Below, piece by piece: positions 1-10,633 of a stretch of DNA of 64,000 bases. The position numbers and the translations under genes are program-made. Every line of letters starts with the position of its first letter. Positions within the stretch are counted from its first letter, which is position 1. The DNA is from Acholoe squamosa. Lineage: Eukaryota > Annelida > Polychaeta > Phyllodocida > Polynoidae. The stretch is from assembly GCA_949317995.1 (NCBI GenBank), contig OX439035.1:434001-498000 (forward strand), written 5' to 3'. The notes below the pieces were generated by a model. The model had not been told where the DNA came from and did no database searches. It saw only the letters and a list, made by a program, of their open reading frames with translations.

Positions 1-273
1 CAAGTCTAGGTGGGTAAGGGTTGTTTTGTGTGGAGGGGAAGAGCTGAGCCAGGGGTAATGGATGCCGGGCCTCACCATCGAGAATCTGGCAAATACCTCG
101 TAACTGAGCTCAAGGGGGGAGGGGGGGAGTGCTGGTTACTTTCCATGGATGCCAGGCCCCAACATGCGGATGGGGATATGGCAAAGGTCAGTAACCTTTC
201 TCCTCCTGTGGTCTCACAGGGGGGGGGGGGGGGAAGTGTGGGGGTCCTTGATGTCATATAGTGCTGTATACCC
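1..273. other. No gene recognised; G-rich intergenic sequence
   Basis: I see no gene here. Short runs of G occur near 115-130 and 219-232. Short open frames exist on both strands but have no recognisable content. The stretch could be intron or upstream sequence of the HROB gene that follows. Confidence 0.5.
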
Positions 274-675
274 TTGTCCTTTCCTTGCTTTGAATTTTAA
301 CCTCACCTATGTGCCCTTTGGACACGTCAAGGGTGAGAGGTCCCGTGGCGTGAAACCCGGACCCGTACACTAGAGGGAGCTAAGGTAGAAATCACGCCCC
401 TACACATTTACCGAGGCAATGGTTCTTTAACATCCGTCACTACATAGGCATAGTGAGAGATGGACAGGCCTGTTTCAAGTCATTTGTCTGCCATGACCGC
501 CGAGAGACTTTCCAGCACAGCCTAGCCAGAGCAGGGAGGAACTCAAACGACACCTTACGGCGACGTTTGGAACCACCACTATGCCCCGGCCGGGCCGGGA
601 ACCGAACCCACGACCTTACGGCCTGTGAGCGGACGCGCTACCGACTGCGCCACGCCTCCCGGCTTTGTCCTTTCC
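274..675 (-). mobile_element. tRNA-derived SINE with 11-bp target duplication
   Basis: Read on the minus strand, the element starts at 664 with a tRNA-like head. It has an A box (TGGCGCAGTCGG, 652-641) and a B box (GGTTCGGTTCC, 608-598) at normal spacing for an internal RNA polymerase III promoter. A unique body of about 300 bp follows, ending in an A-rich tail near 285. The direct repeat TTGTCCTTTCC lies on both sides, at 274-284 and 665-675, and marks the target-site duplication. The element is 380 bp. It is a retroposon and not a tRNA gene, because no complete cloverleaf follows the head. Confidence 0.85.
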
Positions 676-680
676 ATAGA

Positions 681-1266
681 GATGCTGACCATATATTTTT
701 TTGATTGTCACAAATGAGGTGTGACCTGAAGTAGATCTTAACTCTAACATTGTATCATCAGTTTTTTTGGTTTCTTTTCTTTATTTGAGCATTCCATCAA
801 TATCAAGGCATGTTAGGAAATGAATTAAAATCATCCCACTATCTAAAAATCTATTCTTGAGTCCAATATATAGCAAGCATATAGGAATGGGATAGTGGCT
901 TCACCTGGTGGCAACTCTAGGAATCATCCATTACTATACACATGCTATATATTTAAATCAAGAACAAGTAATGTGATTATTTCCCTAACATGCCTTAACA
1001 TTTTAGGAATGATTCCTAGAATTGCCACCAGGTGAAGCTACTATCCCATTCCTATATACTTGCTATATATTTGACTCAAGAACAGACGTTCAAAACTGTG
1101 TTTAGAGAATGGCATGATTTAAATCCATAACCTAACATGCCTTAACATTGATGAAATGCTCAAATAAAGAAAAGAAACAAAAAAACTGATGATACAATCT
1201 TAGAGTTAAGATCTACTTCAGGTCACACCTCATTTGAGGCAATCAAAAAAATATATGATCAGCATC
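681..1266. mobile_element. 586-bp palindromic foldback element with 5-bp target duplication
   Basis: The left part (681 to about 930) is nearly the reverse complement of the right part (about 1010 to 1266). Inverted arms of about 250 bp surround a core of about 80 bp. The ends read GATGCTGACCATATA and TATATGATCAGCATC. The pentamer ATAGA flanks both ends (676-680 and 1267-1271), which fits a target-site duplication. Arm identity is about 85-90 percent by eye. There is no coding capacity, so it is a non-autonomous foldback or MITE-type transposon of unknown superfamily. It abuts the SINE duplication directly. Confidence 0.8.
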
Positions 1267-1540
1267 ATAGATGGCTAGACTGGAAACCTATATGAGGCTC
1301 TCCCCAACTACAAGGACCCCCAGACCTCTTAAGTAAGGGGTGCAACTTATACACAGGTTTTTCAAAATACCAATTCAGGGGAGACAGGTGCGCCTTCTAC
1401 GTGAACCAGCCTTCTCTGAGTTGGGGTTGCGCCTTCTACACGGGCTGCACCTTCTACGTGAGAGATTACGGTAATGATTGTAGTAATTATAAACTTTTGT
1501 ACAAGGACAATGTGTATGATGACATAGGCTCATTGTAGCA
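1267..1540. other. Non-coding spacer, no feature recognised
   Basis: This stretch contains short repeats of the type 'gcgccttctacg' near 1390-1460 and a tract 'ggggtgcaacttatac' that recurs in variant form near 52,090. It may be transposon debris. No exon is evident. Confidence 0.4.
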
Positions 1541-1773
1541 TACCGTATTCGTTCTAATAAGGGCACATGTGCGGAAAATTAATTTTTAGATGCTCAAAAC
1601 CTTGTTACAAGTATTTATTCTAATAAGCGCACCCCAAAAAGCCTAAAATCGTTGTTTTGCCCTAAAAATCTTGTTATTTACTCTTCAATTGACTGATTTA
1701 ACACCAGGGTTGGGCAGAAATAGATGGGTGTGCGCTTATTAGGGCATGTGCGCTTATTAGAATGAATATGGTA
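1541..1773. mobile_element. MITE with about 30-bp terminal inverted repeats
   Basis: The left end (TACCGTATTCGTTCTAATAA, from 1541) and the right end (TTATTAGAATGAATATGGTA, to 1773) are inverted copies. The outermost TA dinucleotides fit a TA target, as in the Tc1/mariner superfamily. The element is about 233 bp with no open frame. Confidence 0.7.
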
Positions 1774-1778
1774 TATAG

Positions 1779-1913
1779 GGTAAGGTTCCTGTGGCTGCTG
1801 TTTTACATCTATGTGTGTTTGTGTTGATACAGACTGCCCTAAGACAGCTGCCCTGGGGTAAGGTTCCTGTGTCTGCAGTTTTATATCTCTACGTACATGG
1901 TTGTATTATACAG
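1779..1913 (+). repeat. 78/81-bp tandem copies of the 5' edge of an HROB exon
   Basis: The string TAAGGTTCCTGTG and its surroundings recur at 1781, 1859 and 1940. The copy at 1940 lies in the true exon. The two upstream copies carry the 'acag' acceptor and the first 40 or so exon bases in degenerate form. The unit therefore duplicates an intron-exon junction. One upstream copy is flanked by an acceptor-like 'gatacag' and a donor-like 'gtaagg', so it could act as a small pseudo-exon. Confidence 0.7.
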
Positions 1914-4530
1914 GCAACCCTGAGACAGCTACCGCGAGGTAAGGTTCCTGTAGCTGCGGTTATCGTAGATGAGCTACACCTACATGTGGCAGATGCTAGC
2001 GCCATCCTGCGTGACCCATCCACACGTATCAAGGCCACCATCCACAGACAGCTGGTGAAGGACTGCGGCACATGGCTGGTACCAGGCGCTGTGCTGCTGC
2101 TACGTCAGGTCTGTGTGCTGCTTTATATTGGTGTATAAGAACTATAACATGGCTGGTACCAGGCGCTGTGCTGCTGCTTCGTCAGGTCTGTGTGCTGCTT
2201 TATATTGGTGTATAAGGACTATAACATGGCTGGTACCAGGCGCTGTGCTGCTGCTACGTCAGGTCTGTGTGCTGCTTTATATTGGTGTATAAGAACTATA
2301 ACATGGCTGGTACCAGGCGCTGTGCTGCTGCTTCGTCAGGTCTGTGTGCTGCTTTATATTGGTGTATAAGGACTATAACATGGCTGGTACCAGGTGCTGT
2401 GCTGCTGCTACGTCAGGTCTGTGTGCTGCTTTATATTGGTGTATAAGGAATATAACATGGCTGGTACCAGGCACTGTGCTGCTGCTTCGTCAGGTCTGTG
2501 TGCTGCTTTATATTGGTGTATAAGAACTATAACATGGCTGGTACCAGGTGCTGTGCTGCTGCTACGTCAGGTCTGTGTGCTGCTTTATATTGGTGTATAA
2601 GGAATATAACATGGCTGGTACCAGGTGCTGTGCTGCTGCTACGTCAGGTCTGTGTGCTGCTTTATATTGGTGTATAAGGAATATAACAAAGAAATCAGTC
2701 AGATGTCTGTGTGCTATTCTTGCAATTGTTGTTTGTAGGTGAGAGTTTTCAGTCAGTGATGTGTTTATCATTGTAGGTTGGAGTGTTCAGTCCGTCAGTA
2801 CGTAGTCACTACCTGAACATCACACCTAGTAATGTGCTCCGTGTGTACACCCGTCTGGGGCCGGGGGCAGACGTCACCACTCACCGCCTCGCTGAGTTTA
2901 CAGAGGAGGACCTGATCATGCCTGCCTCACCACCACCACCCTCAGCACTCCTCCCAGGATCCACCCCCAGGACTGGTAACACACTGCAGCCCCTCAGCGG
3001 GCCCGTGTATGCACAGGGCGCATGGGGAGCTACACCACTCAGTCACCAGGGAGATCAGCACAGAGGAAGCACTACTGGAGGTCAGCATGGAGGCAGGAAC
3101 AATAACTACACCCATGTACAGTCAGCAGCCGGCTGTTCTGCAGCCACACCCACGGGTGGACCGAGGAGTACAGGCCGGTCTGCAGTTACACCCACGGGTG
3201 GACCGGGGAGTACAGGCCGGTCTGCAGTTACACCCACGGGTGGACCGGGGAGTACAGGCCGGTCTGCAGTTACACCCACGGGTGGACCGGGGAGTACAGG
3301 CCGGTCTGCAGCCACACCCATGGGTGGACCGGGGAGTACAGGTTGTTCTGCAGCCACACCCATGGTTGGTACACCAAGTACAGGCAGGCCTGTATTTACA
3401 CCTACCTCTACAGCTCAGGGACCGGGTAGAGGCATGATGTCTGCTGGTAGGACCAATTCCATGAACCCTCACACACCCAGCACCCCTGTAATAGCTGCAC
3501 AGCCACGGACGTTTAACTTCAGGCCCAGTCCTAGAGCACCGAGCCCGGCTGTGTCAGGGGGGCAGGGTATGTGGGGGCCGGGTAAGGGTCCTGTTAAACC
3601 AGTCACCACACCAGCCATGAAACCAACACCACATGGACAGCATCCAGGGTCATCAGTCAGCGCTCCACCACGGGACGACTTGTGGGGAGATGGTAAGTAT
3701 CCCGAAGTACACCTTATAATTGGCTCAGGGACCACCCTGAGTCTATACCGCCGGGTAGGTGGTGGCATTGGAAAAAAGTCAGTTATACAATTTTCAATCT
3801 CAATTTTCTACAAGAAAGAAAGCATGTAAAGAAATAAAATTACCATACATGAGTAGTTCATGTATCAATCTTTAGTTACAGTAAAGAAAAAATTCAAAAA
3901 TCCATCCATAAGTTCTTACAAAATTAAAGAAATAAAAAAGTCATTTCATAAAAATATCTTCTCCAATCCAGTCCTCCATAGGTTTACCTCCGGGCTGGAC
4001 TTTTCTCTCTTTGTTCCTATTTGATTTGAAAACAGCGTCTAAAAGTGAGACGGTTTGGATGCCTTTCAAAAAACGCGGGAAAAGTTCGGCAAGGAGGGGT
4101 CGCGCATGCGCACAGAACCTGAGCCATGAGTGCTCTATGCACATGTTACATTTAGTTCAATATAAGGCTAGGTGCCTTATAGGAAATGTAAAAAAAAAAT
4201 ATTTTATTAATATTTACATATCCAAGCCTTATGTATGACTTAAAGAATTCTATCCGGGTGTGATCTACACAGAAGGTGGTCTTACAGTCACAGTACCTGA
4301 ATATTGGTGAACATGCTGTGGACAGATTCGGCATGCCATTAGACCTGAAATATTCAATTTGTAGATGTACTGACAGTGCAAATAGTTGGTTATTTTCCTT
4401 AAAGCAAGTGTTACTTTTTTGCTTTTGGTTTATGATCCTGTAATGCTTGTAAAGTTTCCCTCTCCCTGTTACAGACCAATTAGACGACCTGATGACCGGC
4501 ATCGAGGACGAGATGCTCGCAGACTTCTGA
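1914..4530 (+). CDS. HROB: HROB, homologous recombination OB-fold protein, C-terminal exons
   Basis: Three exons are joined in frame: 1914-2108, 2777-3692 and 4475-4530, giving 388 residues and a stop codon. The first begins after 'tatacag' and encodes an OB-fold segment (GKVPVAAVIVDEL, then ILRDP, LVPGAVLLLRQ). The second continues the fold with VGVFSPSVRSHYLNITPSNV and then becomes a long Pro/Thr/Gly-rich tail with a 14-residue repeat. The last encodes an acidic end, LDDLMTGIEDEMLADF. I match the OB region and acidic terminus to animal HROB (C17orf53), a nuclear protein that recruits and stimulates the MCM8-MCM9 helicase during homologous recombination. Donors are CAG/GTCTGT and ATG/GTAAGT. 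The N-terminal exons are not recognised and probably lie left of the window. All three exon edges that touch a repeat are tandemly amplified. The family call is from recalled similarity, not a search. Confidence 0.8.
2071..2687 (+). repeat. 77-bp minisatellite, eight copies of an HROB exon end plus 5' splice site
   Basis: Units start at 2071, 2148, 2225, 2302, 2379, 2456, 2533 and 2610. Each contains the last 38 bases of the exon, the junction CGTCAG/GTCTGTG and about 39 bases of intron. Only the first copy is the true exon end. Use of a later donor would read into VCVLLYIGV and then a stop, so the extra donors cannot give a full-length protein. Confidence 0.9.
3132..3366 (+). repeat. 42-bp coding repeat in HROB (14 residues)
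   Basis: About five and a half copies encode a unit like GGPGSTGRSAVTPT. The period keeps the HROB frame. The encoded segment is low-complexity and probably disordered. Copies differ by few bases, so the array is young and probably variable in length. Confidence 0.8.
3693..4474 (+). other. Last HROB intron
   Basis: The intron starts with GTAAGT and ends with a pyrimidine-rich tract and 'ttacag' at 4474. It joins phase 1 to phase 1 and is AT-rich. No further gene is visible inside it. Confidence 0.7.
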
Positions 4531-5280
4531 CAGACCACAGGAAGGGTCGCAGACTTCTGACAAACCAAAGAAAGGGTCGTGGACTTCTGACAGACCACAG
4601 AAAGGGTCGCAGACTTCTGACAGACCACAGGAAGGGTCGCAGACTTCTGACAACCCACAGAAAGGGTCACAGACTAAAAGACCTGATGACCGGCATCGAG
4701 GACGCGATGCTCCCAGACTTTTGACAGACCACATAAAGGGTTGCAGACTTCTGACAAACCTCATAAAGGGTCGCAGAATTCTGACAGACCACAGATAGGT
4801 TCACAGACTTCTGACAAACCACAGAAAGGGTCACAGACAAGACGACATGATGACCGGCATCGAGGACGAGATGCTCCCAGACTTCTGACAGACCACATAA
4901 AGGGTCGCAGACTTCTGACAACGCACAGAAAGGGTCGCATACTTCTGACAATGCACAGAAAGGGTCGCATACTTCTGACAACGCACAGAAAGGGTCGCAG
5001 ACTTCTGACAACGCACAGAAAGGGTTGCAGACTTCTGACAATGCACAGAAAGGGTCGCATACTTCTGACAACGCACAGAAAGGGTCGCAGACTTCTGACA
5101 ACCCACAGAAAGGGTCACATACTTCTGACAACCCACAGAAAGGGTCACAGACAAGACGACATGATGACCGGCATCGAGGACGAGATGCTCCCAGACTTCT
5201 GACAGACCCCATAAAGGGTTGCAGACTTCTGACAGACCACATAAAAGGTCACAGACTTCAGACAACCCACAAAAAGGAGG
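4531..5280 (+). repeat. 30-bp minisatellite after the HROB stop, with three extra copies of the last exon
   Basis: The basic unit is about 30 bp, with the core AGGGTCGCAGACTTCTGACA. It begins at the last bases of the terminal exon, including the TGA stop. At about 4680, 4845 and 5152 larger units carry further copies of the end of the coding exon (GATGACCGGCATCGAGGACG to the stop). These copies lack the original acceptor and are in shifted frames, so they are not extra exons. The array would form the start of the HROB 3' untranslated region if it is transcribed. Confidence 0.85.
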
Positions 5281-5340
5281 CAAGAGGGAGACATGTAAAT
5301 CATTGTGTAATTAATCCTGATCCAGGACTGAGTTGTAGAT

Positions 5341-5549
5341 TATAGTGTAATTATAGCTGTATAAAGTACTCCAGGTAATGTACCTAGTCCTCTATAAAGG
5401 CTTATAGTGTAATTATATCTGTATAAAGTACTCCAGGTAATGTACCTAGTCCTCTATAAAGGCTTATGGTGTAATTATAGCTGTATAAACTACTCCAGGT
5501 AATGTACCTAGTCCTCTATAAAGGCTTATAGTGTAATTATAGCTGTACA
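5341..5549. repeat. 62-bp tandem repeat, about 3.4 copies
   Basis: Units start at 5341, 5403, 5465 and 5527 and share the core CTCCAGGTAATGTACCTAGT. Sequence identity between copies is very high. Confidence 0.85.
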
Positions 5550-5878
5550 TACTGGCCCTTACTGTGTAAGGCCCATCTTAAACACGAATATGACCTCCCA
5601 ATTAGGGGGTGTGCCTTATGTAGCTGGTGTAGAATTACATTGAAATAGTATTAAACTTCAAAATCAAGCCCCAGATGTGCCTTTTAAAGATTTCAAGAAA
5701 ATACTTAGCTTAGCTCTTCCTTCAGGCATCTTCTTTTGTATTTGTGTAAAGATATTTGTGTATTGAACCCAAATTTAATGGCTGGCAGTTCCTATTTCAT
5801 TCCCATATTTTCATACTTGCCTGACACATTGTACACATTAATCCCCTACTCTAATACAATGCAGTTTGTGATATTCCC
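5550..5878. other. Spacer, no gene recognised
   Basis: I see only a short open frame near 5736-5951 that runs into the repeat to its right. No gene or clear element is evident. Confidence 0.4.
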
Positions 5879-7290
5879 ACTCACCGTCACTATGACCTCA
5901 GCTGTCACTCGCCATCACTATGACCTTAGCTGTCACTCGCCATTACTATGACCTTAGCTGTCACTCGCCATCACTATGACCTTAGCTGTCACTCGCCATC
6001 ACTATGACCTTAGCTGTCACTCGCCATCACTATGACCTCAGCTGTCACTTGCCATCACTATGACCTTAGCTGTCACTCGCCATCACTATGACTACGACCT
6101 TAGCTGTCACTTGCCATCACTACGACCTTAGCTGTCACTCACATGAGCCACGAGTGGTATTTCACCGCTACGAGCCGTGTCCCACTGCTACAAGCAGACT
6201 CATAAATATATGCACGCGCGCACACACACCCACCCACTCATAATATATGCGCAAACCCGAGGTAGGCCCGCAGCCTACCACTACTATTGAAGTTTAAAAT
6301 TCTTGAATGTCTGAGTTCCTCGACATAAAACTAAACAAACTCGCCATCACTATGACCTTAGCTGTCACTCGCCATCACTAAGACCTTAGCTGTCATTCAC
6401 CATCACTAAGACCTTCGCTGTTACTTGCCATCACTATGACCTTAGCTGTCACTTGCCATCACTATGACCTCAGCTGTCACTCGCCATCACTATGACCTTA
6501 GCTGTCACTTGCCATCACTACGACCTTAGCTGTCACTTGCCATCACTAAGACCTTAGCTGTCATTCACCATCACTAAGACCTTCGCTGTTACTTGCCATC
6601 ACTATGACCTTAGCTGTCACTTGCCATCACTATGACCTTAGCTGTCACTCGCCATCACTATGACCTTAGCTGTCACTCTCCATCACTACGACCTTAGCTG
6701 TCACTTGCCATCACTACGACCTTAGCTGTCACTCTCCATCACTACGACCTTAGCTGTCACTCGCCATCACTATGACCTTAGCTGTCATTCGCCATCACTA
6801 TGACCTTAGCTGTCACTTGCCATCACTATGACCTTAGCTGTCACTCTCCATCACTATGACCTTAGCTGTCGCTCGCCATCAGTATGATCTTAGCTGTCAC
6901 TCGCCATCACTATGACCTTAGCTGTCACTTGCCATCACTATGACCTTAGCTGTCATTCGCCATCACTATGACCTTAGCTGTCACTCGCCATCACTATGAC
7001 CTTAGCTGTCATTCGCCATCACTATGACCTTAGCTGTCACTTGCCATCACTATGACCTTAGCTGTCACTCTCCATCACTATGACCTTAGCTGTCGCTCGC
7101 CATCAGTATGATCTTAGCTGTCACTCGCCATCAATATGACCTTAGCTGTCACTCGCCATCACTATGACCTTAGCTGTCACTTGCCATCACTATGACCTTA
7201 GCTGTCATTCGCCATCACTATGACCTTAGCTGTCGCTCGCCATCAGTATGATCTTAGCTGTCACTCGCCATCACTATGACCTTAGCTGTC
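5879..7290. repeat. 28-bp minisatellite derived from a retroposon tail, about 43 copies
   Basis: The unit reads CGCCATCACTATGACCTTAG followed by CTGTCACT. The array is interrupted at 6139-6338. Its right end runs into GCTGTCCAAATGGCGTAAAC and 'ctattactca', which is the 3' tail of the retroposon found intact at 12237-12418. The repeat therefore appears to have grown out of that tail. Confidence 0.85.
6139..6338 (+). mobile_element. About 200-bp retroposon insertion inside the 28-bp array
   Basis: The repeat phase breaks here. The inserted DNA ends in CTTGAATGTCTGAGTTCCT and then TAAAACTAAACAAAC. The same 3' end is found in the 553-bp insertion at 15903-16455. A short ACTC repeat at both ends may be the target duplication. 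The inserted copy is probably 5'-truncated. Confidence 0.6.
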
Positions 7291-7314
7291 CAAATGGCGT
7301 AAACATCTATTACT

Positions 7315-7577
7315 CAGGGGTGTGAAATCTCAGCCTAAAGGCGGATTTCAGCCTTTTTAAGGCACACCAGAAAAATAACATCATCCCAAATTTAATAAAT
7401 TCTAATTAATAACCCAAAGGTAATTTTTGGCCTCCCTATAGATCAGAAAGTGGTATACTCTATCTGTTTAATCATTTGAATGATGCTTATGGATTATGTC
7501 AAGATGTTATTTACAAATCTTTAAAAGGCTGTTTAGTGCAATTCAGCCTAAATGTGTTTTGATATTTCACACCCCTG
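7315..7577. mobile_element. Non-autonomous element with CAGGGGTGTGAAAT inverted ends, copy 1
   Basis: Perfect 14-bp inverted ends, CAGGGGTGTGAAAT and ATTTCACACCCCTG, enclose 263 bp in total. A related copy lies at 43462-43819. Ends of the CAGGGGTG type are common in the hAT superfamily, which makes 8-bp target duplications. Here the flanks show only an imperfect ATTACT/ATTGCT match, so the superfamily call is tentative. The element sits in the tail of the retroposon that seeds the neighbouring 28-bp array. Confidence 0.7.
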
Positions 7578-8254
7578 ATTGCTCACTGAGTCGGGATATT
7601 GCCGTGCTGTGGCACGGAGCTTGGTTACACCCGGCTATTGTAATTTCCTTGCTTATAGTTGGCATTTGGTAAAGTTATAACACTACTTGTTTGGATGATA
7701 GCCCATACACAAACACACACCCCTGGAAATCTCTTATTATCTGTTAGCTTGTTATATATTTAATCACCCTCAGATATTCTTCTGAACAGAAATGGTTTCT
7801 ATAAACAAGTCATCACTGTACCTACTTGTTTCTGCAGAGTTGAAATCTGTCCAAATTTAATACGATATGACAATGAAGTAGATGTATGTATTGTGATAAC
7901 AGAATATACTCACTGCCACTGTTGTTAATGATTAACAATGACATGGAACTTTGGGATCCTCTGCAAAAATGACACATGCATTTATTTGAGGCCCATGCTG
8001 ACGGACAGAAACAGCTGATTACGGTGTGGATATGTACTGATGTATCAGTTTGTTATTGTATAAAACTCCTCCATATATAAAAGTTACATGAAATCTTGCT
8101 GGTGCTGTGTTCCTTATTCTCATGTCTGCTTGAGCGGCCAAAGCCCATTATCTTCCAAAAGCTAAATAGTAACTTCCAGTTCCAATCTGAAGGTCTATTA
8201 TAGAAGTTGTGTGGCGATGGCAGTACTTAATGGTAATTGACCCAGAGCTCATTG
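7578..8254. other. Unique-looking spacer, no gene recognised
   Basis: This is AT-rich sequence between the inverted-repeat element and the satellite array. No exon, RNA gene or repeat is apparent. Confidence 0.45.
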
Positions 8255-10260
8255 TGATAGCTCCCATGTATTAGCTGCACCTAGTCTTTATAATAGCTCC
8301 CATGTATAAGCTGCACCTAGTCTTTGTAATAGCTCCCATGTATGCACCTAGTCTTTGTAATAGCACCCATGTATAAGCTGCACCTAGTCTTTGTTATAGC
8401 TACCATGTATGCACCTAGTCTTTGTAATAGCACCCATGTATAAGCTGCACCTAGTCTTTGTTATAGCTCCCATGTATAAGCTGCACCTAGTCTTTGTAAT
8501 AGCTCCCATGCATGCACCTAGTCTTTGTCATAGCTCCCATGTATAAGCTGCACCTAGTCTTTGTAATAGCTCCCATGTATGCACCTAGTCTTTGTAATAG
8601 CACCCATGTATAAGCTGCACCTAGTCTTTGTTATAGCTCCCATGTATAAGCTGCACCTAGTCTTTGTAATAGCTCCCATGCATGCACCTAGTCTTTGTAA
8701 TAGCTCCCATGTATAAGCTGCACCTAGTCTTTGTAATAGCACCCATGTATAAGCTGCACCTAGTCTTTGTAATAGCTCCCATGTATGCACCTAGTCTTTG
8801 TAATAGCACCCATGTATAAGCTGCACCTAGTCTTTGTTATAGCTCCCATGTATAAGCTGCACCTAGTCTTTGTAATAGCTCCCATGCATGCACCTAGTCT
8901 TTGTAATAGCTCCCATGTATAAGCTGCACCTAGTCTTTGTAATAGCTCCCATGTATAAGCTGCACCTAGTCTTTGTTATAGCTCCCATGTATGCACCTAG
9001 TCTTTGTAATAGCTCCCATGTATAAGCTGCACCTAGTCTTTGTAATAGCTCCCATGTATAAGCTGCACCTAGTCTTTGTTATAGCACCCATGTATAAGCT
9101 GCACCTAGTCTTTGTAATAGCTCCCATGTATAAGCTGCACCTAGTCTTTGTAATAGCTCCCATGTATAAGCTGCACCCAGTCTTTGTAATAGCTCCCATG
9201 TATAAGCTGCACCCAGTCTTTGTAATAGCTCCCATGTATAAGCTCCACCTAGTCTTTGTTATAGCTCCCATGCATAAGCTGCACCCAGTCTTTGTAATAG
9301 CTCCCATGTATGCACCTAGTCTTTGTAATAGCACCCATGTATAAGCTGCACCTAGTCTTTGTAATAGCTCCCATGTATAAGCTGCAACTAGTCTTTGTTA
9401 TAGCTCCCATGTATGCACCTAGTCTTTGTTATAGCTCCCATGTATGCACCTAGTCTTTGTAATAGCTGCCATGTATAAGCTGCACCTAGTCTTTGTTATA
9501 GCTCCCATGTATAAGCTGCACCTAGTCTTTGTTATAGCTCCCATGTATAAGCTGCACCTAGTCTTTGTTATAGCACCCATGTATAAGCTGCACCTAGTCA
9601 TTGTGATAGCTCCCATGTATAAGCTGCACCAAGTCTTTGTAATAGCTCCCATGTATGCACCTAGTCTTTGTAATAGCACCCATGTATAAGCTGCACCCAG
9701 TCTTTGTAATAGCTCCCATGTATAAGCTGCACCTAGTCTTTCTAATAGCTCCCATGTATAAGCTGCACCTAGTCTTTGTAATAGCTCCCATGTATGCACC
9801 TAGTCTTTGTAATAGCACCCATGTATAAGCTGCACCTAGTCTTTGTAATAGCTCCCATGTATAAGCTGCACCTAGTCTTTGTTATAGCTCCCATGTATGC
9901 ACCAAGTCTTTGTAATAGCTCCCATGTATGCACCTAGTCTTTGTTATAGCTCCCATGTATAAGCTGCACCTAGTCTTTGTTATGGCACCCATGTATAAGC
10001 TGCACCTAGTCTTTGTAATAGCTCCCATGTATAAGCTGCACCCAGTCTTTGTAATAGCTCCCATGTATAAGCTGCACCCAGTCTTTGTAATAGCTCCCAT
10101 GTATAAGCTGCACCTAGTCTTTGTAATAGCTCCCATGTATAAGCTGCACCTAGTCTTTGTAATAGCTCCCATGTATGCACCTAGTCTTTGTAATAGCTCC
10201 CATGTATGCGCCTAGTCTTTGTTATAGCACCCATGTATAAGCTGCACCTAGTCTTTGTAA
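8255..10260 (+). repeat. 36-bp satellite array, segment A, forward orientation
   Basis: Tandem units carry the core CACCTAGTCTTTGTAATAGC and CTCCCATGTATAAGCTG. A 31-bp variant lacks five bases (the 'taagc' region). The period of 36 gives 12-codon open frames on both strands, so long open frames here are artefacts of the repeat. The segment ends exactly at the 5' LTR of element X. Confidence 0.95.
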
Positions 10261-10613
10261 TGTAACGGCCGGCATCGTTATATATATATTAGTGTGCTTC
10301 ATCCGAGAGATGTGTTCATGTGGTGCTCGTTCCATCTGTATCAACCAGGCGTTGCTTTGCGGTACCCGTTTGATACAAGAGGGGGCAGCACCACGCCTCG
10401 CGTCCAGCTCCTACTAAGGAGCCGGATGAACCGCAGAAGGGGACTGGAAACAGTCCAGTCCAGACGTGTGTTTGTTCTCATAATAAAAGGCCTACCCGAG
10501 CGGTAGGAGGTCTGGGGCTTTGCCCAACCCGAACTACTTGTGTTGTGTTGGTATCTCTAGTGATAAGCGAGCCAAAGAGCCACCCAACATATATGTCGAA
10601 ACGAACCGTTACA
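10261..10613 (+). repeat. 5' LTR of element X (353 bp)
   Basis: It begins TGTAACGG and ends CCGTTACA, a perfect 8-bp inverted repeat in the TG...CA form. A TATA-like run is at 10279-10290 and an AATAAA signal is at 10482-10487. A second LTR of the same length, on the minus strand at 38425-38777, differs at about 22 of 353 positions by my count. The base 4-mer before the LTR is GTAA (10257-10260). Confidence 0.92.
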
Positions 10614-10632
10614 GTGGTGCCGTGACCAGTTG
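10614..10632 (+). promoter_or_regulatory. Probable primer-binding site of element X
   Basis: TGGTGCCGTGACCAG starts two bases after the LTR end. The TGGNGCC opening is typical of LTR-element primer-binding sites, but I cannot assign the tRNA. Confidence 0.5.
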
Positions 10633-10633
10633 T

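Noticed and set aside
598-652. A functional tRNA gene
   Set aside because: A and B boxes are present, but the sequence continues into a SINE body with a tail and target duplication.
4676-5203. Extra terminal exons of HROB
   Set aside because: The three copies of the acidic C-terminal segment lack the original acceptor and are frame-shifted. A stop appears early if they are joined in the native phase.
8255-10260. CRISPR-like regular repeats
   Set aside because: Repeats are directly adjacent with no unique spacers, no cas genes are present, and the context is an animal genome.
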